From the NCBI GenBank assembly GCA_004555245.1, contig SFIS01000011.1, forward strand, positions 15,621-79,620: 64,000 nucleotides of DNA, written 5' to 3'. The stretch comes from Bacteroidales bacterium (GTDB lineage Bacteria; Bacteroidota; Bacteroidia; Bacteroidales; Bacteroidaceae). Below are positions 53,601 through 62,211 of the stretch, piece after piece. A program made the position numbers and the translations under genes. Position 1 is the stretch's first letter, and every line of letters begins with the position of its first letter. The notes beneath the pieces were generated by a model. The model worked only from the letters and a program-made list of their open reading frames with translations, was not told the DNA's origin and did not search any database.

Positions 53601-53740
53601 TAGCGGTGGCTGCCGTTGTGACAGACAATCTCCCTGCCGTCAGGATAATAGTTCATCGTGCGGCTTATGATGCTGTCGCCCGCCATGGCAGGCACTGTTG
53701 CCAGAAAGAGGATGATGAGATGTAGGATGCGGTTAGTCAT
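50654..53740 (-). CDS. DUF4450-type (six-hairpin) glycosidase
   Basis: A 1028-residue exported protein (signal MTNRILHLIILFLATVPAMA). The middle (about residues 230-720) has an (alpha/alpha)6-barrel look with DGLWDGDTWQHGCIGWRTPL, DMNINYIDGLLWHLS and YDAYCCIWASDALYYNSGAV, flanked by beta-sandwich domains; this matches the DUF4450 family of Bacteroidota pectin and rhamnogalacturonan loci. The exact catalytic residues cannot be assigned by eye. It is divergent from the GH105 gene at 53865 and lies in one carbohydrate region with it. Part of its sequence (52083-52129) recurs at 49842. Confidence 0.78.
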   Translation of the reverse strand: MTNRILHLIILFLATVPAMAGDSIISRTMNYYPDGREIVCHNGSHRYTRALYGSHTAFRLETSDRPLFAVFRKGACRNLRLALVSPDGKGGRVTPLDSTCFDCEARYLGGRRTYTLRHGSAAIHIYAMASFGSEGAVWRFQTEGLAEGTLLQATLCESRGSKFRRNGDLGVDDLTLFDANPAVPPLASIRWAADGTSYLLLDSDNALAAAPAADTQAQQEARSRFEKEESRRQSIMSGVEFNTPDPVFNVLGSVLMAAADGLWDGDTWQHGCIGWRTPLAGWRGCYVGDAVGWTDRSYRHFAAYAKSQVCDVPPTLPHPQQDTTLNMARAVKRWGTPMYSNGYICRYPNRNNTMHHYDMNINYIDGLLWHLSYDADTTQMREFFPMLQRHLEWEKRNFDPDNDHLYDAYCCIWASDALYYNSGAVTHSSAYNYRSNRLAARIAELLHLDPSPYRTEADAILHAINSRLWLPDRGHWAEHQDFMGRKRLHTHAALWSIYTPIDCGAATPLQAYLATRYVDRDIPHIPFRVRGKGSDTLGADTLLFTLSTTDWMPYAWSTNNVAHEEVANMALAYFHAGRSDEGFRLLKSDIIDEMFLGKSPGNFGQISFFDKVVNEAYRDFGDNIGVTSRALINGLFGIQPDALHGRCILQPAFPDTWHEASIRTPYLSYTFRRDGDKDIYTVRQRFAQPLAITVRTNAGGGAYLDVTGTADSLQTIVIDRTLLPQPIRHTQPAAERDKTASADYLRRMGLDDITPHAEGRHVYIDLQEAYNANVDDVFRNRYLSPRSPYTTLQIPVQGIGQWCHPEQTAEIEDDGLRHAVTPLPRTPEKGFFDTRHGVSFLIPVSGHNICYTSLFDNYPDATDITIPHRSPYGGTTKGVSAAYLMLAGTTNNMQSRIDNALVIATYDNGERDTLHLENPINWCPVNEAYNYDSHAFWTAVRQPLRFRLDNGAVGRDINALAPHAPDTATAAGSGSDLMLGTERDIRHGAGVILKMPLNPKRRLRSLRLETLSNDIVAGIMAVTLERQE

Positions 53741-53793
53741 TATTGAATGGTTGACGAGTTTGACAGATAATCTTAAAAAACTTGCTTGTATGG

Positions 53794-53824
53794 TTTGAGA
53801 TATGGATTGTTTTTCTTAATTTTG
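53794..53824 (+). promoter_or_regulatory. Consensus promoter of the GH105 gene
   Basis: TTTG at 53794 and TAATTTTG at 53817, exactly 19 bases apart, a perfect match to the Bacteroidota promoter. The start codon follows at 53865. Confidence 0.8.
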
Positions 53825-53864
53825 CAGCAGGAAATCTTACTAACCTTATTCTACCTTGAATCTG

Positions 53865-55079
53865 ATGAGAAAAGAAATCATTGTTTCAGCGTTATCGCTG
53901 TTGTTTCCGCTGCATTCTTTCGCTGCTGTCGAGGCGGAGAACGCCGCTGTCACACCGTCGTCGGTGAAGTCTGTGGCATGTCTTGTCAACGACTATATGA
54001 TGCGTCTGTGGCCCGACCCTACCGTCCCTACCTTCGCTCGCCGTGAGCGTTCGAGCTCTCTGTGGACGCGTGCCGTATATTACGAGGGTCTGATGGCTCT
54101 CTACGAGATTGACCCTCAGCAACGTTATCTTGACTACACCGACCGTTGGGCTGACTTCCACCACTGGACAGCGCGTCGCGGCACTACGGCTACAAATGCC
54201 GACAACCAGTGCTGCCAGCAGACGTATATCGACCGCCATTGCCAGCAGAGAGCCGGCGGTGCGGGGCATGTGGCGCCGTTGGACAGCGTGCGTGCCAATC
54301 TCGAATACCAGATGGCGACGGGACGTGCCGACTATTGGACATGGATAGACGCCATACAGATGGCGATGCCGATATATTCGAAGATGTTCCGCCTGACGGG
54401 CGACACGCGCTATATCCTCTACGCCCGCGACTGCTATCGCTGGACGCGTGACGTGTGTGGCGGCGGCTTGTGGAACGCGAAAGACGGGCTGTGGTGGCGC
54501 GACAAGGATTTTGTGCCGCCGTACAAGGAGGCGGACGGCAACGACTGCTACTGGAGCCGCGGCAATGGCTGGGTGGTGGCGGCTCTGGTGAAGACGATTG
54601 ACGACATCGAGGCTGCCGCCGCGGCACACCGCGGGTGCATGACGAGAGAGGTGAAGGCTTTCAGCCGGCTGTTGGAGAAAGACTACCGTGCGATGATGAA
54701 GGCTCTCCTTGCGTGTCAGCGGGAAGACGGTTTCTGGAATGTCTCGTTGCATTCGCCCGTCACCTTCGGCGGTCCGGAGACGTCAGGCACCGCCCTTTTC
54801 ACGATGGGCATGGCATGGGGCGTGCGCACCGGCCGCCTCGCTTCGCCCCAGTATCGCCGGGCAGCCGACAAGGCATGGCGCGCGATGGCTGCCAATGCTG
54901 TCCACGGCGACGGCTTCATCGGATTCCTCCAGGGCACGGGAAAGGAGCCTAAGGACGGACAGCCCGTCACCTACACCTCCATCCCCGACTTCGAGGATTA
55001 CGGCGCGGGATGCTTCCTGCTCTGCGCCGTAGAATACTACAAGATGCTTGTAGGGGCCGTGCCTTTGTCAGCCGAATAG
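53865..55079 (+). CDS. GH105/GH88-type unsaturated glucuronyl (rhamnogalacturonyl) hydrolase
   Basis: A 404-residue enzyme with a signal peptide (MRKEIIVSALSLLFPLHSF...). The (alpha/alpha)6 barrel motifs YYSRGNG-like DCYWSRGNGWVVAALV, LWWRDKDFVPPYKEADG and GAGCFLLCAVEYYKM point to the YteR/GH105 group. It should remove the unsaturated uronic acid left by pectate or rhamnogalacturonan lyases, in the periplasm. Its 3' end overlaps the convergent M16 peptidase gene by 43 bases. The ATG at 53865 is chosen; a TTG at 53856 is in frame. Confidence 0.9.
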   Translation: MRKEIIVSALSLLFPLHSFAAVEAENAAVTPSSVKSVACLVNDYMMRLWPDPTVPTFARRERSSSLWTRAVYYEGLMALYEIDPQQRYLDYTDRWADFHHWTARRGTTATNADNQCCQQTYIDRHCQQRAGGAGHVAPLDSVRANLEYQMATGRADYWTWIDAIQMAMPIYSKMFRLTGDTRYILYARDCYRWTRDVCGGGLWNAKDGLWWRDKDFVPPYKEADGNDCYWSRGNGWVVAALVKTIDDIEAAAAAHRGCMTREVKAFSRLLEKDYRAMMKALLACQREDGFWNVSLHSPVTFGGPETSGTALFTMGMAWGVRTGRLASPQYRRAADKAWRAMAANAVHGDGFIGFLQGTGKEPKDGQPVTYTSIPDFEDYGAGCFLLCAVEYYKMLVGAVPLSAE

Positions 55080-56317
55080 ACAAGCGTTGTCAGAGTGTCC
55101 GGCGCGAACAGCTCTTCAGCCACCTCCTGCAGCTGCCGCGCTGTCAGCAGGTCGATGTTCCGGCAGAGGGCGGAGACATCCTTCTCCCATCCGTAGTGCA
55201 GGAACGACTTTGCGAAGTCCAGCGCGAACGACTCTCTCGAATCACAGGCGAGGGCAATCTGCCCCTTCAACTGTCGCTTTGCCTGCTTCAGCTGCCTGTC
55301 GGAGAGAGGCGATGCGATGAGGCGGTCGAGCTCTTTGCGCACGAGGCGCAGACACTTCTGTACATCATGCGGGTCGCAGGCGAAATAAACCGCCCACAGC
55401 CCGGTGTCGCCGTAGCATGTCGATGTGCTCTCGACGGTATATACAAGTCCGTTGCGCTCGCGCAGCGACATGTTCAGCCTCGAGGACATCGCCGGTCCGC
55501 CGAGGATGTTGTTCAGGAGATAGAGGGCAATGCGGCGCGGGTGGCTGATGCCGTAGGCGCGGCGTCCTGTCAGCACATGCGCCTGATGGTATGCCGATGT
55601 GTCGGCGGCGGGCGGCGTCGCTTTGCCCGGTGCCGGTGTGCGGGGGGTGTCGTCCGGCACAATGTCAGTAGGATAGCGCCTGAAGGCTTTCGACAATTCG
55701 CTGACGACGGGCTGCAGGCCGTCGCCCTTCGGCGAGACGTGCGACGGACTGCCGTAGATGAAGAAGATGGCATTAGAGGGGCGGTAGTGGCGGCGCGTGA
55801 AACGCAGGGCGTCGGCAGAGGTGAAGCCTCTGACGCTCTCTTTCGTCCCGAGGATGTTGTGGCCGAGGGGATGGCCGTCGAAGATGATGTTCTCGAACTC
55901 GTCGAAGATGAGTTCGCCGGGCGAATCGTTGTATGATTCTATCTCGTCGCATATCACCTCCTTCTCCTTCTCCAGCTCGTGTTCCGGAAAGACGGAGTGG
56001 AACACCATGTCTGTCAGAAGGTCGATGGCGCGCGGCAGATGCTCGCGCAGTATGGCGCAGTAATAGACCGTCGATTCCTTGTTCGTGTATGCGTTCAGTT
56101 CTCCGCCCAGCCCTTCGAGTGTCTGTATGATCTGCCATCCCTTCCTGCGTGTGGTGCCTTTGAACGAGGCGTGCTCGCAGAAGTGCGCCAGACCCTCCTC
56201 GCCCGCCATCTCGTCGCGCGTGCCTGCCTTGATGGCATAGCCGCAATAGACGACGTCGCCGTCTGACGGGCGTTGTATGATGCGCAGGCCGTTGTCGAGT
56301 GTTGCCGTGTTATACAT
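55037..56317 (-). CDS. M16-family zinc peptidase (insulinase-like, PqqL/YmxG type)
   Basis: A 426-residue processing-peptidase-like protein. The inverted zinc motif HFCEH is in EGLAHFCEHASFKGT, with the downstream Glu in NAYTNKESTVYY-type sequence. Bacteroidota M16 proteins of this size (YmxG-like) are common and remove leader or small peptides in the cytoplasm or periplasm; no signal peptide was seen. It starts at the ATG on the minus strand at 56317. Its end overlaps GH105 by 43 bases tail to tail. Confidence 0.9.
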   Translation of the reverse strand: MYNTATLDNGLRIIQRPSDGDVVYCGYAIKAGTRDEMAGEEGLAHFCEHASFKGTTRRKGWQIIQTLEGLGGELNAYTNKESTVYYCAILREHLPRAIDLLTDMVFHSVFPEHELEKEKEVICDEIESYNDSPGELIFDEFENIIFDGHPLGHNILGTKESVRGFTSADALRFTRRHYRPSNAIFFIYGSPSHVSPKGDGLQPVVSELSKAFRRYPTDIVPDDTPRTPAPGKATPPAADTSAYHQAHVLTGRRAYGISHPRRIALYLLNNILGGPAMSSRLNMSLRERNGLVYTVESTSTCYGDTGLWAVYFACDPHDVQKCLRLVRKELDRLIASPLSDRQLKQAKRQLKGQIALACDSRESFALDFAKSFLHYGWEKDVSALCRNIDLLTARQLQEVAEELFAPDTLTTLVYSADKGTAPTSIL

Positions 56318-56358
56318 ATATATATTGGATATGTTTTCTGTGTGTATGATACGTTCTG

Positions 56359-56390
56359 CAAAAGTAATCAATGTTTTTCATACAGGCAAA
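56359..56390 (-). promoter_or_regulatory. Consensus promoter of the M16 peptidase gene
   Basis: On the minus strand TTTG (plus 56387-56390) is 20 bases from TACTTTTG (plus 56359-56366), with the start codon at 56317. It is divergent from the GH3 promoter at 56460. Confidence 0.75.
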
Positions 56391-56459
56391 ATTTGTCGCA
56401 GGTTTTTCTGTTTTTGTTTTTCTTCTGGCGGCGAAAGGCGAAATGAAGGGCTGAAATAT

Positions 56460-56490
56460 TTTGTCAATTGAAATAAAATGTATAACTTTG
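56460..56490 (+). promoter_or_regulatory. Consensus promoter of the GH3 gene
   Basis: TTTG at 56460 and TAACTTTG at 56483, 19 bases apart, with the start codon at 56519. Perfect consensus. Confidence 0.8.
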
Positions 56491-56518
56491 CGGCTGACTA
56501 CACCTTTCTGCTTTAACC

Positions 56519-58732
56519 ATGACTATGACAAAATTCTTGGCTACACTGCTTTTTTCGGTTGTCTCTATGGCAGCCCGCTGCCAGACGGCAGTCTATCTCG
56601 ACGACACCCAGCCTCTTGAAGTGCGTGTGCAGGACGCTCTGCGTCGCATGACGCGAGAGGAGAAGGTGGCGATGTGTCATGCACAGTCGAAGTTCACCAG
56701 CCCCGGCTGTCCCCGCCTCGGCATCCCCGAGCTTCACTGGAGCGACGGTCCTCACGGCGTGAGGATGGAAATCAACTGGAACGACTGGGGCCATGCCAAC
56801 TGGACAAACGATTCGTGTACCGCCTTCCCCGCCCTCACCTGCCTTGCCGCCACATGGAATACTGAGCTCTCGGGGCTCTACGGAGAGTGTGTCGGGGCAG
56901 AGGCACGCTACAGGGAGAAGGACGTGCTGCTCGGCCCAGGCGTGAACATCTACCGCACGCCACTCAACGGGCGCAACTTCGAATACATGGGCGAAGACCC
57001 GCTGCTCGCCGCACGTATGTGCGTGCCGTATATCAAGGGCTTGCAGGCAAACGGCGTGGCAGCATCGGTGAAACACTATGCGCTGAACAATCAGGAGCTG
57101 TGGCGCGGACACATAGACGTAGAGGTCTCTGAGCGCGCCCTGCGCGAGATATATCTCCCCGCCTTCAAGGCTGCCGCCACAGAGGGCGGAGCATGGACTT
57201 TCATGGGCTCGTACAACAAATACCGCGGAGAGTGGGTGTGCGAGAACGAACGCCTGCTGAGGCAGATTCTGAAAGACGAATGGCAGTGGGACGGCGTCGT
57301 CGTCAGCGACTGGGGAGCGGTACATTCGACAGTGAAGACAGCGAAGGCAGGACTTGACGTGGAGATGGGCTCATACACCAACGGACTGACAAGCGAGGCG
57401 ACGGGCTTCTCCTACGACGACTACTATCTCGCCAAACCATATCTCAAAGCCTTGCGTGACGGAGAGGTGTCGGAAGACTGTCTCAACGACCAGGCATCAC
57501 GCATCCTGCGCCTGATATTCCGCACGGCGATGAACCGCAGCAAGCCGTACGGCGAGATGACAACACAGCGCCACTATGACGCCTGCCGGCAGATAGCCGC
57601 CGAAGGCATCGTGCTGCTGAAGAACGAACGCGACCGCCGCACACGCAAACCACTGCTGCCCATCGACACCACGAAGCACCGGCGAATCCTCGTTGTAGGA
57701 GAGAACGCGACAAAGAACCTCTGCGAAGGCGGAGGCTCGTCAGAACTCAAGCCGCGCCATCTCGTCAGCCCGCTGCAGGGCATGGAACGACGCTTCGGGA
57801 AAGACCATGTGGCATACGCGAAAGGCTATGCCAGCGGCACCTTTACCTACGACTACGAGAACATCATCCCGCAACACGTATATGACAGCCTCAGAGCCGA
57901 GGCTGTCGCCGCTGCCGCCGAGGCAGACATCATCGTCTTTGTCGGAGGGCTGAACAAGAACTGGCGGCAGGACTGCGAGAACGGCGACCGCGTCTCGATG
58001 GACCTCCCCTTCTCGCAGGACCTGCTCATCGAAGCCCTCATTGCCACCGGCAAACCCCTCGTCGCCGTCTTCCTGACCGGCAACGCCTATGCAATGCCGT
58101 GGCTGAAGGATGTGCCGGCTGTCGTACAGGCATGGTATATGGGCACTGAAGGCGGCTCTGCCATAGCAGACATACTCAGCGGAGACGTCGCACCATCGGG
58201 CAAGCTGCCCTTCTCTTTCCCGGCACGCCTGCAGGACTGCGCGCCGCACAGCTTCGACAAAATGGCTTATCCCGGCGATTCGGTAAGAGAAATCTACCGT
58301 GAGGACATACTCGTGGGCTATCGGTGGCACGACACGAAACGCGTGCCGCCACTCTTCCCCTTCGGACACGGGCTGAGCTACGTCACTTTCACATACGGTA
58401 AGGCGTCAGTAGCCCTCGACGGCGACAGCAAATGGACGGTCAGCGTCCCCGTCACGAACAACGGCACGATGGAGGCAAGCGAAGTGGTGCAGCTGTATGT
58501 CGGCGACGACAAATGCACGGTGCTCAGACCGAAGAAAGAGTTGAAAGCCTTCGCTAAAGTCAAGGTGAAACCCGGAGAGACAGCAACCGCCACAATGTCC
58601 GTCAGCCGAGACGACCTCATGTTCTGGAGCGAGAAAGACAACGGCTGGAAACTCGAACCCGGAACGTTCACTTTATACATCGGCAGCTCTTCTGCCGACA
58701 TAAGGCAGAAACTGAAGATTGCGGTGAAGTAA
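56519..58732 (+). CDS. GH3 family beta-glycosidase
   Basis: A 737-residue exported enzyme. The catalytic nucleophile Asp lies in VVVSDWGAVHST, with SPGCPRLGIPELHWSDGPHG near the N-terminus and NKNWRQDCENGDR in the C-terminal sandwich typical of GH3. A fibronectin III-like C-terminal domain follows (residues about 620-737). It hydrolyses terminal beta-glucosides or beta-xylosides, whichever the neighbouring enzymes expose. Two in-frame ATGs (56519 and 56525) are equally plausible starts. Confidence 0.9.
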   Translation: MTMTKFLATLLFSVVSMAARCQTAVYLDDTQPLEVRVQDALRRMTREEKVAMCHAQSKFTSPGCPRLGIPELHWSDGPHGVRMEINWNDWGHANWTNDSCTAFPALTCLAATWNTELSGLYGECVGAEARYREKDVLLGPGVNIYRTPLNGRNFEYMGEDPLLAARMCVPYIKGLQANGVAASVKHYALNNQELWRGHIDVEVSERALREIYLPAFKAAATEGGAWTFMGSYNKYRGEWVCENERLLRQILKDEWQWDGVVVSDWGAVHSTVKTAKAGLDVEMGSYTNGLTSEATGFSYDDYYLAKPYLKALRDGEVSEDCLNDQASRILRLIFRTAMNRSKPYGEMTTQRHYDACRQIAAEGIVLLKNERDRRTRKPLLPIDTTKHRRILVVGENATKNLCEGGGSSELKPRHLVSPLQGMERRFGKDHVAYAKGYASGTFTYDYENIIPQHVYDSLRAEAVAAAAEADIIVFVGGLNKNWRQDCENGDRVSMDLPFSQDLLIEALIATGKPLVAVFLTGNAYAMPWLKDVPAVVQAWYMGTEGGSAIADILSGDVAPSGKLPFSFPARLQDCAPHSFDKMAYPGDSVREIYREDILVGYRWHDTKRVPPLFPFGHGLSYVTFTYGKASVALDGDSKWTVSVPVTNNGTMEASEVVQLYVGDDKCTVLRPKKELKAFAKVKVKPGETATATMSVSRDDLMFWSEKDNGWKLEPGTFTLYIGSSSADIRQKLKIAVK

Positions 58733-58776
58733 ACATTCTTTTTGTTGACGAGTAAAACTAACAACATATCATAACT

Positions 58777-59679
58777 ATGAACAGCAATAAGTACAACGGT
58801 GTCGTGGTGCCGATGGTGACACCCGTGACACCAAACGGTTTCCTCGACAAGCCGGCAGTAGAACGCATCATCAGAAGCTTTGTACAGGCAGGGGTGTCGC
58901 CCCTCCTCATGGGCACAACGGGCGAGGGTAACTCCGTCTCAACCATCGACGGGCAGGAGCTGATAGAGACGGCGGTGAAGGCTGCCGAAGGACAGATCAC
59001 CATCTATGCCGGACTGACCGGCAACTGCTTCATCGAACAGCTGAAACAGGCGGGCTACTACAGTGCCAGCGGTGCTGACGTCATCGTCGCCACGCTACCG
59101 AGCTACTACTCGCTCACGCCCGAGCAGATGGAGAACTACTACCGTCGCCTCGCCGATTCAATCAAGGGTCCTCTGATGCTCTACAACATCGCCGCCACGA
59201 CACACATGTCCATCCCCATCGATGTCATCGAACGCCTTGCGGCACATCCTAACATCGTGGGTCTGAAAGATTCTGAGCGCGACCTTGAGCGCATGGAGAA
59301 ATGTATCGCCATCGCTGATGAGCGCGACGATTTCGCTTATTTCTGCGGCTGGGCGGCGCAGTCGGCAAAGTCGCTTGAACTAGGCGGCAACGGCATCGTG
59401 CCTTCAACAGCCAACTTCGTGCCCGGAATGTTCCGCCAGCTTTACGATGCAGCCGTCTCCGGCGATATGGAGACAGCCTACCGCCTGCAGGACGAGACAA
59501 ACGAGATAGCGAAACTGTATCAGGCAGGCCGTACGCTCGGCCAGTCGCTCACAGCACTGAAGGTGATGATGCAGACGCGCGGTCTCTGCACGCCGGATAT
59601 GCTGATGCCTCTCACCCGCCTCTCCGCCGAAGAAGAGGCGGCGATAGCGGCACAGGCACAGGCCATCACTCTTCCATAA
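58777..59679 (+). CDS. DHDPS/N-acetylneuraminate lyase-family aldolase
   Basis: A 300-residue class I aldolase of the DapA/NanA family. MGTTGEGNSVS is the substrate-carboxylate loop (TTGE) and the Schiff-base lysine is in NIVGLKDSERD. Family members include dihydrodipicolinate synthase, sialic acid lyase and 2-keto-3-deoxygluconate-type aldolases; the neighbouring GH105 and sodium symporter make a sugar-acid aldolase more likely than lysine synthesis. That is inference. It is 45 bases after the GH3 gene. Confidence 0.83.
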   Translation: MNSNKYNGVVVPMVTPVTPNGFLDKPAVERIIRSFVQAGVSPLLMGTTGEGNSVSTIDGQELIETAVKAAEGQITIYAGLTGNCFIEQLKQAGYYSASGADVIVATLPSYYSLTPEQMENYYRRLADSIKGPLMLYNIAATTHMSIPIDVIERLAAHPNIVGLKDSERDLERMEKCIAIADERDDFAYFCGWAAQSAKSLELGGNGIVPSTANFVPGMFRQLYDAAVSGDMETAYRLQDETNEIAKLYQAGRTLGQSLTALKVMMQTRGLCTPDMLMPLTRLSAEEEAAIAAQAQAITLP

Positions 59680-59682
59680 CAC

Positions 59683-59719
59683 ACAGGGGCTGAAGCCGCA
59701 CCACGGCTTCAGCCCCTGT
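59683..59719 (+). terminator. Strong intrinsic hairpin after the aldolase
   Basis: ACAGGGGCTGAAGCCG pairs perfectly with CGGCTTCAGCCCCTGT around a 5-base loop. A weak T-run follows (TATCTGTTTCT). It may end the GH3-aldolase transcript or make partial read-through into the transporter at 59788. Confidence 0.85.
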
Positions 59720-59787
59720 ATCTGTTTCTATACGCCGACAAGAGCGGCGGACGTTAACCCTTCTGAAAACGCAAAAACACAACATCC

Positions 59788-61416
59788 ATGACAGACAACC
59801 TTACCATCCTCCCTGCCGCCATCCTCACGTCAGCTGCCGGCATACACTTCATCGACTATATGATAGTCGTCGCCTCCATCCTCCTTGCCATCGGCATGGG
59901 CGTATATTTCGCACACCGGCAGAAAGACACCTCGACATATTTCACCGGCTCGGGTAAAGTGCCGGTATGGGCAGTCGGCATGTCTATCTTCGCCACGCTC
60001 ATCAGCTCTGTGACATTCCTCGCCTATCCCGGTGCGGCATACGGCGGCAACTGGATTCTGCTTGTCCAGGGACTGATGGTGCCTGTCGTGCTTCTCGCCT
60101 TGATAGGCGTCATCGTGCCGCTGTTCAGGAAGGTGATACGCCTCTCCACCTACGAATATTTCGAGCGCCGCTTCGGTCCCCTCGCGCGTTTCTATTCGAG
60201 CATCGCCTTCATCCTCACCCACTTCACCAAGATGGGCTCCGTCTTCTTCCTCGTCTCCATGGCTCTCGCCGCCTTCATGGATGTCAACATCTACTGGGTT
60301 GTCGCTGTGCTCGGCGTCACAATCATCCTCCTCACTTTCCTCGGAGGCATGGAGGCCATCATCTGGATGGATGTGATACAGGGCGGACTGCTCATCGGCG
60401 GAGGACTGCTGTGTGTCTTCATGCTGCTCTTCGCCATCGGCACGCCCTACACCGCCTCTGACATCCTCTCTACGGCATGGCACGCCACGACGAACGTAGG
60501 GCCGTATGAGGTGAGTAAAATCGGTGTCGGCCCGTTCGAGTGGGACTTTGTCGAGACGACATTCTGGGTGATGGTGTTCAACGGCATCTTCTACGCCCTG
60601 CAGAAATACGGCACTGACCAGACCATCGTGCAGCGCTATCTCACTGCCAAGGACGACCGCAGCGCCAAGCGTGCCGCCTTCATCGGCGTCTTCCTCTCTG
60701 TCCCGGTATGGACGATGTTCATGCTTGTCGGGTCGCTCCTCTTTGCCTACTACCAGCTCTCGCCCGACGCAGCCATCGAGGGCATGAAACCCGATGCCGT
60801 CTTCCCGCATTTCATCTCCACCCAGCTGCCTGTCGGCGTGCGCGGCATCATCATCGCCGCCATCGCCGCCGCCGCCATCTCGTCGCTCGATTCCGACCTC
60901 AACTGCCTCTCTGCCATCACCGTCGAAGACTATCTTGTGCGCTTCAGGCCCAATGTCTCTGACCGCGTGAAGCTCAACGTAGGGCGTCTCGTCGTCGTCC
61001 TCGCCGGTCTCGGCGCCGTCGGCATAGCGTTGCTGTATATCGAGAGCAACGGCGGCGCAGTGCTCGAGACAATCTTCGCCTTCTACGCCATCTTCTCCGC
61101 CGGCATAGTCGGCATCTTCCTCCTCGGTCTGTGCTCACGTCGCGCCAACCGTCAGGGACTTTACATCGGTCTGCTCGCCTGCATCCTCTTCACCGCCTAC
61201 GCCATGCTCACATCGCCTCAGAAGATGCCTGACGGCACGAAGCAGGCTCTGCTCGACCTCGGCGAGTGGAACTTCACGCACTCGAAGTATATGCTCGGCG
61301 TATATAGCCACATCATCGTCCTCGTCGTGGGCTATCTCGCCTCGCTCTGTTTCAAGACACCGCCTGCCGACAAGGAACTCACCATACACGGCTGGCTTGA
61401 GGGCAAGGGAAAATGA
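59788..61416 (+). CDS. Sodium:solute symporter (SSS family)
   Basis: A 542-residue permease with 13-14 membrane helices. FATLISSVTFLAYPGAAYGG and MDVIQGGLLIGGGLLCVFML are typical SSS helices, and GLCSRRANRQGLYIGLL is near the C-terminus. SSS members carry sugars, sugar acids or sialic acid; the preceding DHDPS-family aldolase makes a sugar-acid substrate (like the NanT/NanA pairing) plausible but not proven. 108 bases separate the two genes, with a strong hairpin between. Confidence 0.88.
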   Translation: MTDNLTILPAAILTSAAGIHFIDYMIVVASILLAIGMGVYFAHRQKDTSTYFTGSGKVPVWAVGMSIFATLISSVTFLAYPGAAYGGNWILLVQGLMVPVVLLALIGVIVPLFRKVIRLSTYEYFERRFGPLARFYSSIAFILTHFTKMGSVFFLVSMALAAFMDVNIYWVVAVLGVTIILLTFLGGMEAIIWMDVIQGGLLIGGGLLCVFMLLFAIGTPYTASDILSTAWHATTNVGPYEVSKIGVGPFEWDFVETTFWVMVFNGIFYALQKYGTDQTIVQRYLTAKDDRSAKRAAFIGVFLSVPVWTMFMLVGSLLFAYYQLSPDAAIEGMKPDAVFPHFISTQLPVGVRGIIIAAIAAAAISSLDSDLNCLSAITVEDYLVRFRPNVSDRVKLNVGRLVVVLAGLGAVGIALLYIESNGGAVLETIFAFYAIFSAGIVGIFLLGLCSRRANRQGLYIGLLACILFTAYAMLTSPQKMPDGTKQALLDLGEWNFTHSKYMLGVYSHIIVLVVGYLASLCFKTPPADKELTIHGWLEGKGK

Positions 61417-61477
61417 GGGGCCGGAAAAATTCATCATATTGTAATATCTTTGCTGCCGCCGTCTCGGAAAAATAGTG

Positions 61478-61485
61478 TAACTTTG
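61478..61485 (+). promoter_or_regulatory. -7 box of the two-component operon
   Basis: TAACTTTG at 61478, followed by the ATG of the response regulator at 61516. A second candidate box, TATCTTTG, is at 61445. Neither has a clear TTTG at the proper distance. Confidence 0.45.
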
Positions 61486-61515
61486 CGCAGTAAATGTCAT
61501 TTCACAGAATACAGC

Positions 61516-62211
61516 ATGAAGATATTGGTAGTTGACGACGAGCAGGACCTTTGCGACATCCTGCAGTTCAATCTCGAGAACGAAGGGTATGAGGTGGACA
61601 CAGTGAACTCTGCAGAAGAGGCATTGTGTCTGCCTCTTTCTGATTATGCGCTCATCCTGCTCGATGTGATGATGGGCGAGATGTCCGGCTTCCAGATGGC
61701 GCGCCGGCTGAAGGACGACGCCTCCACCGCCTCCATCCCCATCATTTTCATCACCGCCCTCGACAGCGAGGACAACACCGTGCGCGGGCTGAACATCGGA
61801 GCCGACGACTATATCGCCAAACCTCTCAGTATGAAAGAGGTGAAGGCGAGGGTGAAGGCTGTGCTGAGGCGCACGGCGGGAGAACAGCGCCGCCGCATCG
61901 AGAACCGCCCCGACAACGGCGACACCGTGGTGTGCGACCGCCTTGTCATCGACCGCACGTCGAAGAGCGTCACCGTTGACGGCACGGCGGTGCAGCTCAC
62001 GAAGATAGAGTTCGAACTGCTGCTACTGCTCGTAGCCCATGCCGGAAAGGTGTTCAGCCGCGAAGAGCTGCTGCACCGCTGCTGGCCTAAGGACACCTAC
62101 GTGCTCGACCGCACCGTCGATGTGAACATCACGCGCCTGAGAAAGAAAATCGGCGAATATGGACAATGCATAAAGACACGCTTCGGATATGGCTACACGT
62201 TTAAGAAGTAA
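61516..62211 (+). CDS. OmpR-family response regulator
   Basis: A 231-residue regulator. The receiver domain has the acidic pair (VVDDEQDLCD), the phosphorylatable Asp in LILLDVMMGEMSG and Lys in DYIAKPLS. The C-terminal winged helix reads VDGTAVQLTKIEFELLLLLV and TVDVNITRLRKKIGEYG. Its 3' end overlaps the histidine kinase gene by 23 bases, so the two make a classical coupled pair. The input signal is not known. The start at 61516 is favoured because upstream in-frame codons are not homologous. Confidence 0.93.
   Translation: MKILVVDDEQDLCDILQFNLENEGYEVDTVNSAEEALCLPLSDYALILLDVMMGEMSGFQMARRLKDDASTASIPIIFITALDSEDNTVRGLNIGADDYIAKPLSMKEVKARVKAVLRRTAGEQRRRIENRPDNGDTVVCDRLVIDRTSKSVTVDGTAVQLTKIEFELLLLLVAHAGKVFSREELLHRCWPKDTYVLDRTVDVNITRLRKKIGEYGQCIKTRFGYGYTFKK

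Noticed and set aside
58777..59679. Assignment of the aldolase as dapA
   Set aside because: The family has several activities, and the neighbours are sugar-catabolic rather than lysine biosynthetic.
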